Origin: Aureobasidium sp. EXF-3400
Lineage: Eukaryota; Ascomycota; Dothideomycetes; Dothideales; Saccotheciaceae
Assembly (NCBI GenBank): GCA_024195585.1
Contig: SWBL01000418.1
Span: 1 to 37,777, forward strand
DNA length: 37,777 nucleotides
Reading direction: 5' to 3'
Shown: positions 1-12,500 of the stretch, in pieces
Numbering within the stretch: position 1 is the stretch's first letter
Layout of the letters: every line of letters begins with the position of its first letter
Program-made: the position numbers and the translations under genes
Notes under the pieces: generated by a model
Seen by the model: only the letters and a program-made list of their open reading frames with translations
Told to the model about the DNA's origin: nothing
Databases searched by the model: none

Positions 1-2
1 TC

Positions 3-146
3 GAGGTCGAGAAGGCCGAGGACATCCGCCGCCCCTACATCAAGCAGCTCCTCACCAAGAACCTCAAGTTCCCCCTTCCCCACCGTGTCCCCAAGACCGT
101 TGGCAAGAAGGTCTTCGCTGCCCACCGCCCTGCCACCTTCTTCTAA
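3..146 (+). CDS. RPL20: 60S ribosomal protein eL20 (L20/L18a), C-terminal fragment
   Basis: This is the last 47 codons of a gene cut by the left window edge, in frame from base 3 to a TAA at 144-146. The peptide has the C-terminal signature of eukaryotic eL20: a [20 protein letters not shown] stretch, then FPLPHRV and a final RPATFF. Yeast Rpl20 has closely matching [16 protein letters not shown] and RPSTFY from family knowledge. eL20 is a structural protein of the cytosolic large ribosomal subunit. Codon use is strongly biased to C-ending codons (AAG, CTC, ACC, TTC), as expected of a highly expressed gene. The gene converges on the deaminase gene to its right. The start, any introns and the rest of the protein lie outside the window. 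Confidence 0.93.
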   Translation, partial: EVEKAEDIRRPYIKQLLTKNLKFPLPHRVPKTVGKKVFAAHRPATFF

Positions 147-807
147 GCGTGTCGCTCACCGGTATTTGCTGCGTACTGCTGGTTGGGATGGCGTGAATTC
201 GGACGGAGGGTTTTTTGACCGTGGAAAGAATAATCCTCTTTTGCTCGCAAAGAGCCCAACGGCCAATCAAAAAGAACTTTTTTTCGCAAGTCTACTTTTC
301 ACGACAACAATTATGACTTCTAACTTTACAGTCCTCTTTTCCTTTTCCTCTTCACATCACTTTCCTTTCTCATGTTTCTTCTCACGTGACATGCTGTACT
401 TTACGTACAAACCCAGCGATGCAGCTCGTAGGAGTTGCCCGAACTATTTGCATTCAGCGCAAGAAGTTTGGAACGGAGCGTTGGTAGATTGAATGTCCAG
501 CCGAGGGAGATGGAGGTGCCTTACGTCGCTTTTGTCTCTCTTACGCCGGCAGGAGAACGAAGAGATTTGGCCTAGACTTCAGTGGGTCCTGTCTAAGAGA
601 ATCCCCTAACATATCATCATATATGATATCCCGTTGATAAACCTGATCAATATCAAAACTTGCACCCAGATTCTTGTGTTCTACTTTGCGCGTGAATTGT
701 TTCTTCTATCTTGTATCTTGTGTCCCATGTTGAGTAATGAGCGTGACAACGTACTGTCGAACATCGACCTTCCAAAAGGCCATATTGTCTATAGTGTCTA
801 CACATCT
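147..807. other. Intergenic: convergent 3' flanks of RPL20 and the ADGF deaminase
   Basis: No credible gene is seen. The first part is T-rich (270-380), as expected for a 3' UTR and polyadenylation region of the ribosomal protein gene. The rest serves as the 3' flank of the minus-strand deaminase. A CACGTG hexamer occurs near 383. The open frame from 634 into the neighbouring gene is an antisense shadow. Confidence 0.7.
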
Positions 808-2591
808 CTACTCTTCAGGATTCAAATCCTGATCCTCCCCAAACTCAACAACAACCCACTGGCAAAACTTTTCAAAGTCCTTAGCCCATTGCTGCATCCT
901 CATCGCCCTCTCACCTTTACCATATGCACCATCCTTGAGTTCCTGTTGCCACTGCTGAGTACCCATATCTTCAAAGGAAGCCCATCTAACACTATTCTCT
1001 GCCAACGAAGCCAAGCCCTCAAGTCCCAGGTTCTCCCATCCTTGCAGCGCTTGCCAGAAGTCGTGGGTCATGCCGCTGTGGCCGTGGCCGAGGATTGCTG
1101 GGTCGTCGTTGCAGAGGGACACGGGTACGCCGCGGGAAAGCAATGCAGGTAGAGGGTGGGACATGATGCTGCCTGTGAGACGCAATACCTCGTTGCTGAT
1201 TGGACAACTTTCAATCAAGATTTTCTTCTCCTTGACCATGTCGCAGAGCAGTGGGTGTTTGTAGAGTGAAAACGCATGTCCGATTCTTCGTGTACCGAGT
1301 AGAATGGCATCGAAAAGGTTTTCATCCGTCTCATCGCCATCGCCGAGGGTTTCGCCTGCGTGGAAGAAGAATGGAATGTCTACTTTGTTCTGCGCGCATG
1401 CTTTCTTGAACCAGAAGAGTTCGGGAGTGAGGTCTGCTAGACTGCGACCGAGGTCTTCTTGCCCTACAAGGTCGAAACCACAGATCAATTCCGGATAGAG
1501 GATCTTCATGTCGATGCATTCTTGCATGCTTTCAATCACTTTGCGAGAGTCGAAGCTACGCAGGGTGGTGTAGATTAATCTCGCGCCCCAGAAACCTTTA
1601 CCCAGGGCTTTGAAGTTTTCGATCTCTTCGTCGAGGATATCAATCATGAATTCGTTGTTTGGTTCGGGGTCTTCTGAGCCTTCTTTATAGAAGGGATCCA
1701 GGAAGGTGCTGCGGATGTCGACGTATTGGACACCGTCTTCCACTAGCTCTTCGAACATGCGGCGGAGGAAGGCGCGGAAGGTTGGTTCGTAGTGGAGTAG
1801 ACTGGATATGATGCCGAAACATGATTGGAACTTGCGCCAGATGTCGTTGGGACCGTGCATGTGCTGTATGGACTCATCTGCGGTGATGGTGATGCGCTCT
1901 TTGAGCCACTTCTGGAAGCCCTTACGTCCACCATGAGGGAAGGCATCGGCAGCAGTCTCGATGGGGATCCACTTGCCGACAGAGTAGGACGATTCCCAAA
2001 TCGAGGATGTTTCTGATGAGCGGTTTTTGAGCCACTTGAAAACGAAAGGTACAGAAGATTGAGCGTCTTCGGAGTCAAGAGATTGGTCGGCCTTTATATG
2101 CATGCCTCCGACACTGAATACTTCCTCGACGAGCCAGTCCATATCAACCATGGCTTCCAAATGGCAGTGCAATAGAGTGCCCTTTGGCATCTTTTTGACA
2201 ATTTTCCAGAGCTTCGATTGTTCAATCTTAGGTCGGGCAAGAGTGAACATCATTCCAGGATAGATATCTTTGGAGTCAGAGGCCAGACTATCCTCATAGT
2301 CCTTGGTCCAGAGTGTTTGTTGTTCCTCGAATCTGATGGCAGAAACAATGGCACAAGCCTCGCGGGCCATTGGGGACAGGGTCTCCCGGAAAGCATGATC
2401 TTCGGAGAGTCAGAGGTGTGATTTTCTTGCTGATTATGATACAACGAACCACTACGCTGCTTCTTCTCTTGGGTTATGAGAGCATCTCGACCTTGGAGAT
2501 ATTTCTGAAGGAATGGCTCTTGAAATGTCGGAACACCTCTCTCTTGAAGCCATTGTGCATCAGCGTCGTCTTGAATGCTGAGTTGATCCAT
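808..2591 (-). CDS. ADGF/CECR1 (ADA2)-type adenosine deaminase
   Basis: The product is a 577-aa zinc hydrolase of the metal-dependent adenosine deaminase superfamily, expected to convert adenosine (or deoxyadenosine) to inosine plus ammonia. Two exons are joined: 2591-2450 and 2399-808, with a 50-nt intron at 2400-2449 (donor GTTCGT, branch CTGAC, acceptor AAG). Splicing gives EKKQRS-DHAFRETLSPMAREA, a join that fits the family. Visible motifs are HCH at 125-127 (zinc ligands), HAGET near 394, GH at 422 and NDDP at 478-481 (zinc and substrate aspartates). The long N-terminal part before HCH is typical of ADGF proteins and absent from classical ADA. No hydrophobic signal peptide is seen at the N terminus, so the enzyme is probably intracellular, unlike secreted animal ADA2. 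It is divergent from ATG2. Substrate preference cannot be read from sequence. Confidence 0.9.
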
Positions 2592-3160
2592 ATTTTGAGA
2601 TGTAAACGATCGAACGCGTGGTCCTAGTTATCTGAGGCCGACACAGGAAAGTATTGAATGAAGAGAACACCGAGAGTTTCCGTATGTGAGCTTGGTACAA
2701 GGTGGATATGTTGCACAGTATCGTCTATTGCTTCGCGAATGATGGAGAGAGAAATACAGAGGGACCGCGAACACGCCATTGGCCAGAATCGAGGTGCACA
2801 GACATGATCAGACGGAACAAGCAGCGATCGACGCTAGTATGACGGAGGTGACCCTGAGATAACGGAGACGGTGGTTAGAGTTGGTAGCCTGCCCTCCGCA
2901 ATGTGACAAGAGCGAATGTCTTTGACAGTCAGGTGCACGCTGCAAATAAAGCGGCGACAAAGACACTAGCATCGCCTACGCGTCGTGTGAGGCCGACCGC
3001 CAGACCCAGCACGAAACAGTGACGCATAACACTTTCGTTCGGACACACTCTCTCTCCCCATGTACCCCGCGAGTTGTTGTCGGCGTACCGTAACATGAAT
3101 ATACTCACAACGAGCATGCTTGGTTGAGCGCGAGTTTTGTTTCTTGACAACACCGCCACC
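2592..3160. promoter_or_regulatory. Shared upstream region of the ADGF deaminase (-) and ATG2 (+)
   Basis: This 569-bp interval separates two divergent start codons and must hold both promoters. The ATG2 side has a pyrimidine run (about 3048-3060), a common feature near fungal transcription starts. No convincing TATA box is seen. The ATG2 ATG at 3161 sits in CCGCCACCATGG, a strong context. Short upstream ORFs are listed separately. Confidence 0.6.
3060..3127 (+). promoter_or_regulatory. Two chained upstream ORFs in the putative ATG2 leader
   Basis: An ATG at 3060 opens a 12-codon ORF ending with TGA at 3096-3098. The next ATG at 3095-3097 overlaps that stop (ATGA) and opens a 10-codon ORF with a second in-frame ATG at 3116 and a TGA at 3125-3127, 33 nt before the ATG2 start. 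Whether they are transcribed depends on the unknown transcription start. Confidence 0.4.
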
Positions 3161-6100
3161 ATGGCTTCATGGATGCCAGCATACTTCCAGAAGCGTCTGC
3201 TCCGGACTGCTCTCTCGCGCATTGCTCTGCTGGATGTAGACTCATTAGACCTTGACTCCTTGGGCGTCAAGATCGGCAGGACCAGCACTGTCGAGCTCAA
3301 GAATGTCGGCCTCCATGTTCAGGTATACACGCTCACAATCGTGCCTTCCTTTGTTAGACTGGCTGACACGCCCTAGGAACTGTCAGCTCTGCTGCAACTT
3401 CCGCCAAACATTCGCCTCCAGGTCGCCCGTGTTCTGTCATTACGCCTTACTGTTCCTGCCAACTTCTTCCAACAGAGCATCATCGCCGAAGTAGATGGTA
3501 TCGAGGTCGACATCGCAGCAGACGTACCTGCCGAACCTCAAGACGATGCCGACGACGCAAAGATCCCCGAACATCGCAAGACGAATCGACGGATACATTC
3601 TCCTCCTCCTTTCCATGAAAGCGGCCGCCTTCCCTCGGCTCAAAGCCTCGCGCGATCCATATTGCTAGAAGAGCCGGTAGAAGAAAAGCAAGAGTTGGAG
3701 GCTCGCTACATGGCCAAGTCGTCTCTGAGCGACACAAGCGATGATCTGGGTACTGGCACAAGTCTAGGTCTACCTGCTATGGTCGCTTCGTTTCTCCAAG
3801 GAATCGTGGATCGTGTTCAAGTCAGGATAAAAGACGTCAACATCAGGCTGTCCCTCCATGACTCAACCCCTGGATCATCTCCTACAATTTTCATCGCAAA
3901 CCTTGCAAACATTCAGGTCAATGCCGCCGCCCCTTATGCTGCTGACACTGACAGGAACCCCCAAGTGCCTGCTGGGAAGCGAAGACAAATCGCTCTCGAA
4001 GGCCTCAGTGTTCATTTTGTGCGCGAGGAACGATTCGCCCACACACGAACATCCATGGCTGACTTGTTCGTCTCGTATACGTCGAGTGCTACTAGTAGAA
4101 AAGAAGAGCAAAAGAGTGATACTTTGTCGGAACAGGAGCCAGCGCTGGCCGAATCTGGTGTTCTGCCACACATCAACTTCCCAGCTCACGCATACCTGTC
4201 TGATTCGGACGACGAAAGCTTACCGGATGAGATGACACAAAGCACTGCATCTTTCGACATACGGCCTGGTGAGGATAATGTCTCCTGGGCGGATAGACGT
4301 AGCCGAGCGCCTTCCGATCACGATCAAATTTGGTCCTCATTCGCTCCTGACGACGATCGACCAGCCTCGGAGATTCTACAAGATTTGTCCTCCTCGGTCT
4401 TCATGAGCACCATCGATACTCGGTCGTCTTCTAGCGTCATGTCACAATCAACAATTGGACAGTCCTTCACAAGTGCACAAGCCCCACGGACCGCTACGAG
4501 CTCAAGCTTCATGCATCGACATGGCTACCCCAGCCCCGACACTGCTGAGAACGAGCGTGTTGTAGACAATGTCGATACAGAAAGCCCGCCGGCTTTATCT
4601 CCACTCGACTCGGACGATGGACCTGACTTGACAGAATCTGTAGTTTACAGTCACGCCGAGGCGGAGAGCATGTATCTGAGCGCTGTAGGTCCCGAGCCAG
4701 GTCAGGAACCACGATCATCTCCGAAACTCAGAGCACTTCCAGGTGGCTGGAACTCTGTCATAGACGATGATGAAGACTTAGATCCTCCATTCTTGTCGCA
4801 ACACTTGAATCAACCATCTGGCTACGAATCTGAGGATAGAGCTCCCACACCAACGTTGAGAAATCTGTCACCCGTGTACGAACGCCAACCCGAAGGTGAA
4901 CCTCGAAGTGCATCCTTGACATACGTTTCAAAAGAAATCCTGGCTGTGCGCAAATTGAACATCGGCATCCGCCAGGCTCCGAGTGCTGGCAAACCGGCGC
5001 AAAGAGTAGAAGATTCGATTTCCCAAAGTTCGATGACAACATCTGCCTTTCAGCAAGCCCCCGGTGCTTTCTCGATCTACGCCGAGGGAGGTCGCTCATC
5101 CGTGCGATTCAATGCTCCTGCTGCATACGAGACAGCTAGTGTTTCCGAGGTGGGCGATACAATGGACACAACTATCGAAGTCGAAGTCACTCCGATAACA
5201 TTACAACTGGATGCTGGTACAATTCGTTCGTTGATAACATTAGCAGAGGTCACGAAAAGTCCTAGCCAAACGCCAGCGTCGAGCAGAAGCTCTGATCAGA
5301 AAGACCCGGCTGTTGAGCAGGATCTTCCAGGGCTTTCCTTGCAGCTGGAAACCATCTCTGTGTCTCTTTTCGAAGAACTACCGGAGGCATCAGTAGAACT
5401 TACTGATGTGTCTGCATGGCGTCCTGGACCATATCCGGTGAATGAGAGGAGGGCATTGCTGCAGTTCGAACTACAACGCATCGATCTGGAAATCAGCAAC
5501 TATCCTCCGCCAGCGGAAGTCGGGCTGAAAATTGGCAACTTCAAATTCACAGCCGGCACCAACACCATATTCTCGTTCGATACTACAAAGCGCCAATCAG
5601 ATAAACGGAGTGCCAGACACGCGATCACCGTCACGTCTGTCACAAGAACGACCATACAGGGGCAAAGCGTCAGAAGGATCGAAGCTGACTTACTTCCTCT
5701 CCACGTTGACCTCGACCTGGTGAAGTTCGATGAAGACTTCGATACGCTAGGTGGGATGATTGGTATTGTCGAGATGAGCTCTTCCTTATTGTCTAGCGGA
5801 TACTTTGCCAAAAAGCAAGAAGCTTCAGCCCTGCCGCGCAGGGGTGTCCGTTTCCAGGAATCACTCACTGAAGAGAGCGCTGTGGAGACTAAATTCGGTG
5901 CTCGCTTAGAAGGGTTTGACGTAAGGCTGACTTCGAAGTCATGCGCCTTGGAGTTGCAAGCGTTGACGACAAAGGTTGTACACCGACAAGCTGGCGTGAA
6001 AGTGACCATCGAGGCGTTGTCTCTTGCGATGCCTACGACGAACGCGCTCACCAGGCGTTCCGACCTCGACATCTTTGTTAAAATGGTGCAACTTGTCTAC

Positions 6101-9100
6101 AAACCAACACCATTGCAACAAGATTTGAGCCACCTAATATCGCTTGTTACTCCATCCAAGAACAAGTACGAGAATGATGACGATATTCTGGTCGATACTC
6201 TCATCAGACAAAGAAGGAAAGGATCAGTTCTCAATGTGCACGTATCGTCCTTTCAGACGCATGTTCATGAGTGGGAATTCATTCCACATCTCCAATCGCT
6301 CGGCGACGAGCTCTCGAAGTTATCAGCAGTCACAAAGTACTTGCCAGAGGATGATACTCCTGGGTTGTTGTTTCTGATCAAGCTCGCCGAGACACAGATC
6401 AGAATACCTGTCAACGAACAATTTGGACTCTTGAATGCCTCTCTCATGAACATACAAGTGGCTCATGTCGGTCTGCCGGCTCTCACCGCGCTTTCCGTGG
6501 GCGACATCCGTCTGGGTCCTATCGGACAACACGACATAATCCACGAGATGCTCCCAAAAGCTTGTACAGAGGAATATCCCATGCTCATGTTGCGTATGGT
6601 TGGAGACGAAGTGGAGCCTGTGGTAAAAGTGAAGTTATTCAACATCTGTGTCGAGTATGATGTCCCTACACTCCTATCTCTCACCAGTACCGAAACTGCC
6701 TCAGAAGTCGAGCAAAAAGTGCAAGATCTTGCCGCATCTGTTCTAGACAGTTCAAGCGTGGGACTCAAGAAGACATCACCGTCTATACCAGATGTCAACA
6801 AACCGTCTGGGAGTACTAACAAGAAGCTTGCCATTGATGTGTTGATTCACGGTTGCGCCCTTGGTCTACAGCCCACAGAGCTGCAATCGAAGGGTCTGCT
6901 TCTACTGGAAGACACGAAATTTGGTACTTCTGTTCCGCCGGACGAATCTTTCGAAGCTATCCTGAACATCAGACAAGCGACGCTCTATGTTGCTGACCAC
7001 GAAGCCGTGCTATCTCCCGACAAACCAGTCTCTCCTGCTTCATCTTCTCAGCCGAACCATTCACTGCACCTGCAAAACTATCTTCTGGACAAAGGCTATG
7101 TTTCTGTCAGTTCGATCAGATCCGCTCAAGCTACTGTGTGCGTTCTCGAAGACGGTCCCAACTACGAGAAGTTCATCGACGTCGAGCTGCGTGATGAGTT
7201 CTTCTTGTTGGAGACCTGTGCGGACTCTACACAAACTCTGATCTCTGTGCTCAATGGCCTGTCGCCACCTGCACTAGCCAGCAACGATCCTAAGTTCCGC
7301 CCTCAACTCGATCATGGACTTATGACACTGGACGATATGGTGAACTCTTTCTCAGGGGACGCATTCGTCAAACCTGGCCCGGCTCCCTCTGCTTTGTTCG
7401 ATGCAGAGACAGATCTGCCACTATTTGAAGAGGAAAGTTTGATGGTTGACCCAGATACTGCATCAGATCTCTACGAGGCAATGCATGAGGGCATGGGACT
7501 GGAAGATGAAGACTTCTACAGCGGAGGCAACCTCAATGATACTGCCGAAAGTCTTCTCGAGCAAGACCCCTTCGAAATGACGAGCTCGCCACAATTTGGA
7601 GATGATGCTTTGGTACGCAGTCTGCGAAAAGAGCTCGGCAGCTCAACCGTAGCGACTCCTGCAGTAATCAGGCCATACTATCAGGACGACCGGAAACTTG
7701 ACAAGATCTATGGTGGCTCGAGAGCACTGGGAGAAGCCCATGAGCAGCAGAAACGATTCCCAGTGCAAGTTAGGGTCCGAGAAGTTAACATCATCTGGAA
7801 TTTGTATGATGGTTACGATTGGCGACGCACCCGCGAGGCAATCACACAGGCCGTCGAAGAAGTGGAAATGAAGCTCGAAGAACGCAAGTCGAGCAGACGA
7901 AGATCCAACACCTTCGAGGACGACGCTGAGACAGTCATTGGCGATTGCCTGTTCAACTCCATCTATATCGGCGTCCCTTCGGCTCGTGAACCCGCCGACC
8001 TTCGTCATTCGATCAGCAATTTGATCAATCAAGGGAATGAAGCCGCCAGTGAGACAGAGAGCTATGCCACTACTGGCATCTCCAGGCCGAGTCAAGCTGA
8101 TCTCAGCCGCCAGAAAAGGCTTCGGAAAAAGCGACTTCGTCTTCAACGCGGCGCTTCTCACAAGCTCGGATTTGAGCTCAAAGGGGTATCCCTTGATTTC
8201 TTAATTCATCCGCCTGGAAGCGGCGAAGTGCAAAGTTCAGTCGATGTTAGGGTGACGAACTTTGAAATCTTCGATCGTGTACCAACCTCCACTTGGAAGA
8301 AGTTCTTGACCCTCCACAGCGATAAGAAGAATATGCGCGAGATGATGAAGCCCATGATCCACTTGGAGCTCCTGAACGTACGACCCGTGCCAGAATTAGT
8401 AGCTACGGAGATGACTATTCGTGTAAGTCGCGCAGCATCCGCTGCTGTTCCCAAAGCTGACAATCTTTTAGGCTTCTGTTCTACCGCTACGCTTGCATGT
8501 CGACCAAGACGCACTAGAGTTCATGACCCGTTTCTTCGACTTCAAGGACGACTCGTCCAAGCCCGCCGATACTACTGTCGAGCCACCCTTCATACAACGG
8601 CTGGAAGTCAACACCGTCAGCCTGTGCCTCGACTACAAGCCAAAGAAGGTCGACTATGTCGGCCTGCGAGGTGGCCGCATGTCTGAGTTTAAGAATTTCG
8701 TGACTCTTGAAAAGGCTGACATTAAGCTCAAGCATGCGATCATCTACGGCCTCAGAGGGTTTGATACGCTGCACGACACTTTGAGTGACATCTGGACACC
8801 AGACGTGATCCACAATCAGCTTCGCGGAGTGCTCGCTGGTATCGGGATGACAAGACCTCTTGTCGAGCTTGGTATCGGGATCCGCGACATTGTTGCAGTT
8901 CCCGTCGCCGAGATCAGGAAAGATGGCTTCAAGGTCCGCAGCGTCCAGAAGGGCGCCATCAAAGCCTTGAGCACGACTTCATCCGGTTTCGCCCGTCTGA
9001 TTGCGAAGGTTGCCATTGGCACGGGCACCAGGCTGCAAGATATCGAGGACATGCTCTCGCCGGCCCAACGCCCCCTCAGCAATCAAGCTTTTTCGAATGT

Positions 9101-9572
9101 TGAGGAAGAATACGAGCAGCCTCCCCCACGTGCGGTCAGCAACTATGCAGATCAACCCCTGGGCGTACTCCAAGGCCTGCACTCGGCGCGTCGCTATCTC
9201 GAACGCGACCTCACGACAGCACGGGACGCTATCATTGCCGTCCAGGGCGACTTTATGGCCAGCGGAACTGCTGCAGGGGCTGCTAAGGCCGTAATCAGAC
9301 ATGCGCCGACCATTTTGCTGCAGCCCGTCATTGGCGTCAGCCGCGCGGTCGGTCAAACGTTCAAAGGTGTGGGTAATCAGGTTGACCGTGAGCACATCAA
9401 GAAGTCGGAAGATGTAAGTTTTATTTTCTGTTTATTTTCATTTCGCTTTGAGCCTTTCTTTATTTTCTCTGTTTATCCATTGGTCTGCATGGTTTCCCGC
9501 CATGGTGAAGCTTTTCTTCGACGGCAAGATGCTAACGTGGTAATGCAAAAATAGAAATATAAACATCATTGA
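3161..9572 (+). CDS. ATG2: Autophagy-related lipid-transfer protein Atg2
   Basis: The product is a 2055-aa bridge-type lipid-transfer protein of the chorein/VPS13-like family. It moves phospholipid from the ER to the growing phagophore and works with Atg9 and Atg18. Four exons: 3161-3322, 3377-8422, 8472-9413 and 9555-9572, with introns of 54, 49 and 141 nt, all with GTATAC/GTAAGT donors and CTGAC or CTAAC branch sites. The chorein N start (LLRTALSRIALLDVDSLDLD, about residues 13-32) continues through exon 2 (ELSALLQLPP). A long acidic, serine-rich, probably disordered part follows at about 200-420. The Atg2 C-terminal signature lies in exon 3 (VDYVGLRGGRMSEFKNF, then LHDTLSDIW and QLRGVLAGIG). 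The last exon codes only KYKHH; the EDKYK-type ending matches fungal Atg2 from family knowledge. Length is normal for Pezizomycotina (about 2000-2200 aa). The start is chosen for its context and homology; an upstream in-frame TTG is not used. Confidence 0.95.
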
Positions 9573-12500
9573 TGCTAGTGGTCACCCAGCTATCAACGGT
9601 GGAAACGTTTCCGGAGACGGTTTGGCATTTTCCTATTGCAGGCGTTCCGGGTCGGCACATATATACAGATGTGGGATATCGAAGGGGAAACGGAGGGCTA
9701 CACGAGAGACACCAGAGTGACAGTTTTGTTATAGCCCTTATGCCCTTGACTATAGCTTACTTGCTCCCTTGTCTCGTATCCTACAAGACAAACTCTTGCG
9801 CCCTTTCGTTTTGACTTTACTCGTTCTCGTGAGCAGGGGTCTGTCGGTCGGTCGGTCGGTCGGTCGGTAACTGATGCCAGTTCGGGGGATTGAGAGCAGT
9901 CGGTGATTGAGATAGGAGTGTTTTGATTCGAACATCTCCGTTTTGCTCAAGGTACCTCGTGTTGTCTTGCACGTTTGCTGCGAATACCAAAGCCCTAAGT
10001 ATCGAACATGTACCTTGAGGCTCTGTTCTCCATGGGCCTTCGTTACGACCTGTAGCGCGTTTCAAGTAGCTCTGTTTGTTCTATTCTTCTCCGCAACGGT
10101 GGCCTGACATGCATTAAGATCTAATTGCTTTTGATGGCCACGGGATGAGCAAGAGAGAGCCCAGCCAGCCCTAAGTTGATGTGCGAATGGAGTGATGTTG
10201 TCATTGAATGTAGGGCATCGATACTCTACAGACTCAAACCTCATCCGACGGTTACAGTGGTGGTTCACTTTATCTCATAGCAAGGGTATTTGATCAATGA
10301 CAATTCTACACAATGGATCTACCTCAAGATGATCGAGACATGAATGATTCGATCTCTAGAGCGAGTTGTGGCTATTTTGGTCTCAAGGGGAATGTCACCA
10401 TTGAAGGGCGATCATATGATTCGCATCATTTCCATATCATCGCAAAGCAGCGACACGTGGTGATTGGTCTGCACCACAGGGGTTTTGGACGCATCTGGAT
10501 CTCCGGTATTGAGATGGCGTAGACGTTTTGATTTCTGCTTTGACTTGCGGCAATGTTCGAACGTTATGGAGATGGTTCGGTAGAGACATTTTCCGCGAGC
10601 CAAAGGGAGGCTTTCCTCTCATTAAGGTTCATAAACTGTTTGCGTTTTGGGTCTTCTCCGGAAGATTGTCTCTTGTTGCCATCAAAACCCGACGCCTATA
10701 GTTAGAATCTGGGAATACCGGGCGCAAGCGGTAAAGGCGTCAAGGTATTCGGACGAAGGGCAGATTTGGTATCGGCCTACTGACGACCGAAACATATCAT
10801 CAGATGACTGTCTGTCATTGTTGTGGATCAATGATGTGGAATCTCGTCCCGAGTTCTGTTCTGCCTTCAAAGCCCGATGATTCTGGAACATGAGCAAGGC
10901 ATCTTTTGAGTTGTGCTTGTGCTATACTCATGAAGTGTAGCCGTCAGTGATGATTTGGTCAACAGGCGAAACATATCGCGATAAGACCGATGACAACGTT
11001 GGTCGCCCGATCTGAACAATGCTGTCTCTAAAGATAGATTTTTATCGAGGGGCAGGATGAATAGACTTCAGGTTTTGACATCGGTCAGAGCCATGACACG
11101 TTTGAACTTTGACTTCAGACTTACCACCACCTTGATCTTTTTTACCCGACCCCTCACCGCGAACAGCCGGCCAGCTTTCGTTCGTGGTTTAAATCTTTGC
11201 AACCCAAGGGAACGGCTCTTGGGTGCAAAGGAACGCGTTAGGGATTGGGCATGTGCAACAGTATTTGACCCGAACACACATCTCTTTCTAGACAATTGAG
11301 CCGAGCAAGAAAAAGTCCAGAGCGAAATAGCCAATATTCGGAGGCAGGAAAAGGCATGCCCCGCCGGAGCCGAGCGACGAAGCTGCGAGCAGCAGCAGGG
11401 CGCCGCCTGGACCTTCTGAGCTAGACATAGCAAGCTTGAGATCTTCAAGCGATTCATGCGACCCAGAAGCACTCGACTGAATAATGCAGTGACCTAGGAG
11501 AGAACAGAAAATCAAGGGTCTCTCGCGACCTGCCTTTTTCGATCACAGACATCATGCCGTCCGCGCCGAGATTTTGCGGGGAGCTCGCGAGGGAGAGTAA
11601 CCGAGGCGTGCCTCAAGTCATTCTATTGCATATTGCAAACTGCTGGCACAGATATGCGGTGGTATCTCGCAAGGTGGTGCAGGGCTCGAGACCTTGGACC
11701 GAGACGTTCGGCGCAATTATCAATGTTGAGCTTTCTTGGAGGCAGCGCGTGCAGGCAGGATTCGGAGCAAGTTGCGAGCCAAATCCATGAGGACGTTTGG
11801 TGTGAACTTTGTGAGTCCCACGCTCACGCCAAGGAAAGCACATGGCCGGCGCCGAGGCCGAGCAAAGGGTGCACCTTCTTTTAGATGGCATGCGCTCATC
11901 AGCTCCATTCTTTCTTGAGGCCAGCAGAGCAATCGAGAGTCACAATGGCGGTAGCAAGCCGTTCTGTCGACCGAAGCGACCTACGCCGGTCCTTGACTCG
12001 ATGTCTGGGTCGGCAGGCGAGATTTCGCTTCTCGTTCTGCTCCCAATCCCATAGGAAACGCCCCTGAGCCATGACCTGCCAAAAATAGAATGGTCACTTG
12101 ATTCCAGGCATCAAGTATTCAAGAAAACTAGATCGCTGGCTCAACATGAGGGTTCTGGGTAAATTTGTACCATCCATGACTGACCTTGATGAATCTGACT
12201 GATTTCGAGGAGAGGCCAAGAGTTCTTCAGAGAATGCAGTGCCGTTGAGTCGTCAGTGATCTGCAGTGCCTCAGGATAGGGCACGGATCGAAGCACAGAT
12301 AGCTGGTCATAGTAAATGGTGCGATTGATACAGACGATTCTGCATGGTGCACGTTGAACTTGGAAAGCATAGACTTCCCTCGCTGCGCGCGGGCCGCGAC
12401 GCCCTCTCGAGCAGCCAACCTCCTCCGTCGACTGACTGCAGGTAAATTCTGACCTCTCAAGGTTAGAGACATGCTTCCATGAATAGCCAGAGCCGCAAGT

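Noticed and set aside
812..830. tRNA-like T-arm sequence ATTCAAATCCTGA
   Set aside because: It lies within the coding end of the deaminase gene and no other tRNA parts are present.
634..1152. 172-codon open frame on the plus strand
   Set aside because: It runs antisense into the clearly real ADGF deaminase and has no recognisable content.
5500..6072. 190-codon open frame on the minus strand
   Set aside because: It is antisense to ATG2, with no domain and no splice or start support.
7643..8161. 172-codon open frame on the minus strand
   Set aside because: It is wholly antisense to ATG2 exon 2, a common shadow of coding sequence with this codon bias.
9946..10019. Inverted repeat CTCAAGGTAC / GTACCTTGAG
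   Set aside because: A 10-bp inverted repeat with a loop of some 50 nt is expected about once or twice by chance in a window this size.
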